A DNA stretch of 6,781 nt from an uncultured Alphaproteobacteria bacterium (GTDB lineage: Bacteria > Pseudomonadota > Alphaproteobacteria > Thalassobaculales > Thalassobaculaceae). A program made the position numbers and the translations under genes. Below the pieces are notes generated by a model, which searched no databases, was not told the DNA's origin, and saw only the letters and a list, made by a program, of their open reading frames with translations. Below, in pieces: positions 6,763 to 6,781 of the stretch. Positions within the stretch are counted from its first letter, which is position 1, and each line of letters begins with the position of its first letter. The stretch is taken from the NCBI GenBank assembly GCA_938028645.1, contig CALIMD010000333.1, positions 1 to 6,781 of the forward strand, written 5' to 3'.

Positions 6763-6781
6763 CTATAAAAATTATTGCTGA

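Larger units (their letters stand above)
6679..6781 (-). promoter_or_regulatory. Upstream control region of the gap-arsJ operon
   Basis: This very AT-rich 103 bp precedes the operon. AAAGGG at 6690-6685 is the likely ribosome binding site. A perfect TATAAT is on the minus strand at 6699-6694, but transcription from it would begin at or inside the ribosome binding site, and no good -35 lies 16-18 bp upstream. Other -10-like hexamers, such as TATTAT at 6744-6739 with a poor TATAGA at 6767-6762, fall within the inverted repeat. The promoter therefore probably overlaps the repeat. I see no coding frame here. Confidence 0.45.

Overview
The window looks like chromosomal DNA of an AT-leaning proteobacterium, probably free-living and possibly marine. 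That guess rests on protein-family resemblance and base composition judged by eye, not on a phylogenetic marker. It is gene-dense and almost fully explained by six protein genes. I see no rRNA, tRNA, mobile element or CRISPR array.

Left edge (1-665, minus strand): the N-terminal 221 codons of a gene that runs out of the window. Its product looks like a divergent gamma-glutamylcyclotransferase-fold protein. A divergent intergenic region of about 147 bp (666-812) separates it from a plus-strand operon.

Centre (813-4368, plus strand): three tightly spaced genes encode a benzoate-CoA ligase-family acyl-CoA synthetase, a serine alpha/beta hydrolase and a class III (CaiB/BaiF) CoA-transferase. The likely logic is CoA activation of an aromatic or related carboxylic acid, hydrolysis of an ester, lactone or thioester, and CoA transfer between acids. 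No ring oxygenase, ring reductase or beta-oxidation gene is in view, so the substrate and the full pathway are unknown. This is the least understood part of the window.

Right (4395-6678, minus strand): a two-gene operon transcribed towards the centre. It encodes an ArsJ-associated glyceraldehyde-3-phosphate dehydrogenase followed 10 bp later by the MFS permease ArsJ. In characterised examples, GAPDH uses arsenate in place of phosphate to make the unstable 1-arseno-3-phosphoglycerate, which ArsJ exports, giving arsenate resistance. The upstream 100 bp hold an inverted repeat and a direct repeat that could be ArsR-type operator sites. No arsR gene is inside the window.

The catabolic-looking and arsenic operons converge on a 26-bp gap (4369-4394) with only a weak AT-rich hairpin. 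Nothing visible links the two functionally. The known system here is the gap-arsJ pair. The ligase-hydrolase-CoA-transferase trio is the best candidate for undescribed biochemistry.
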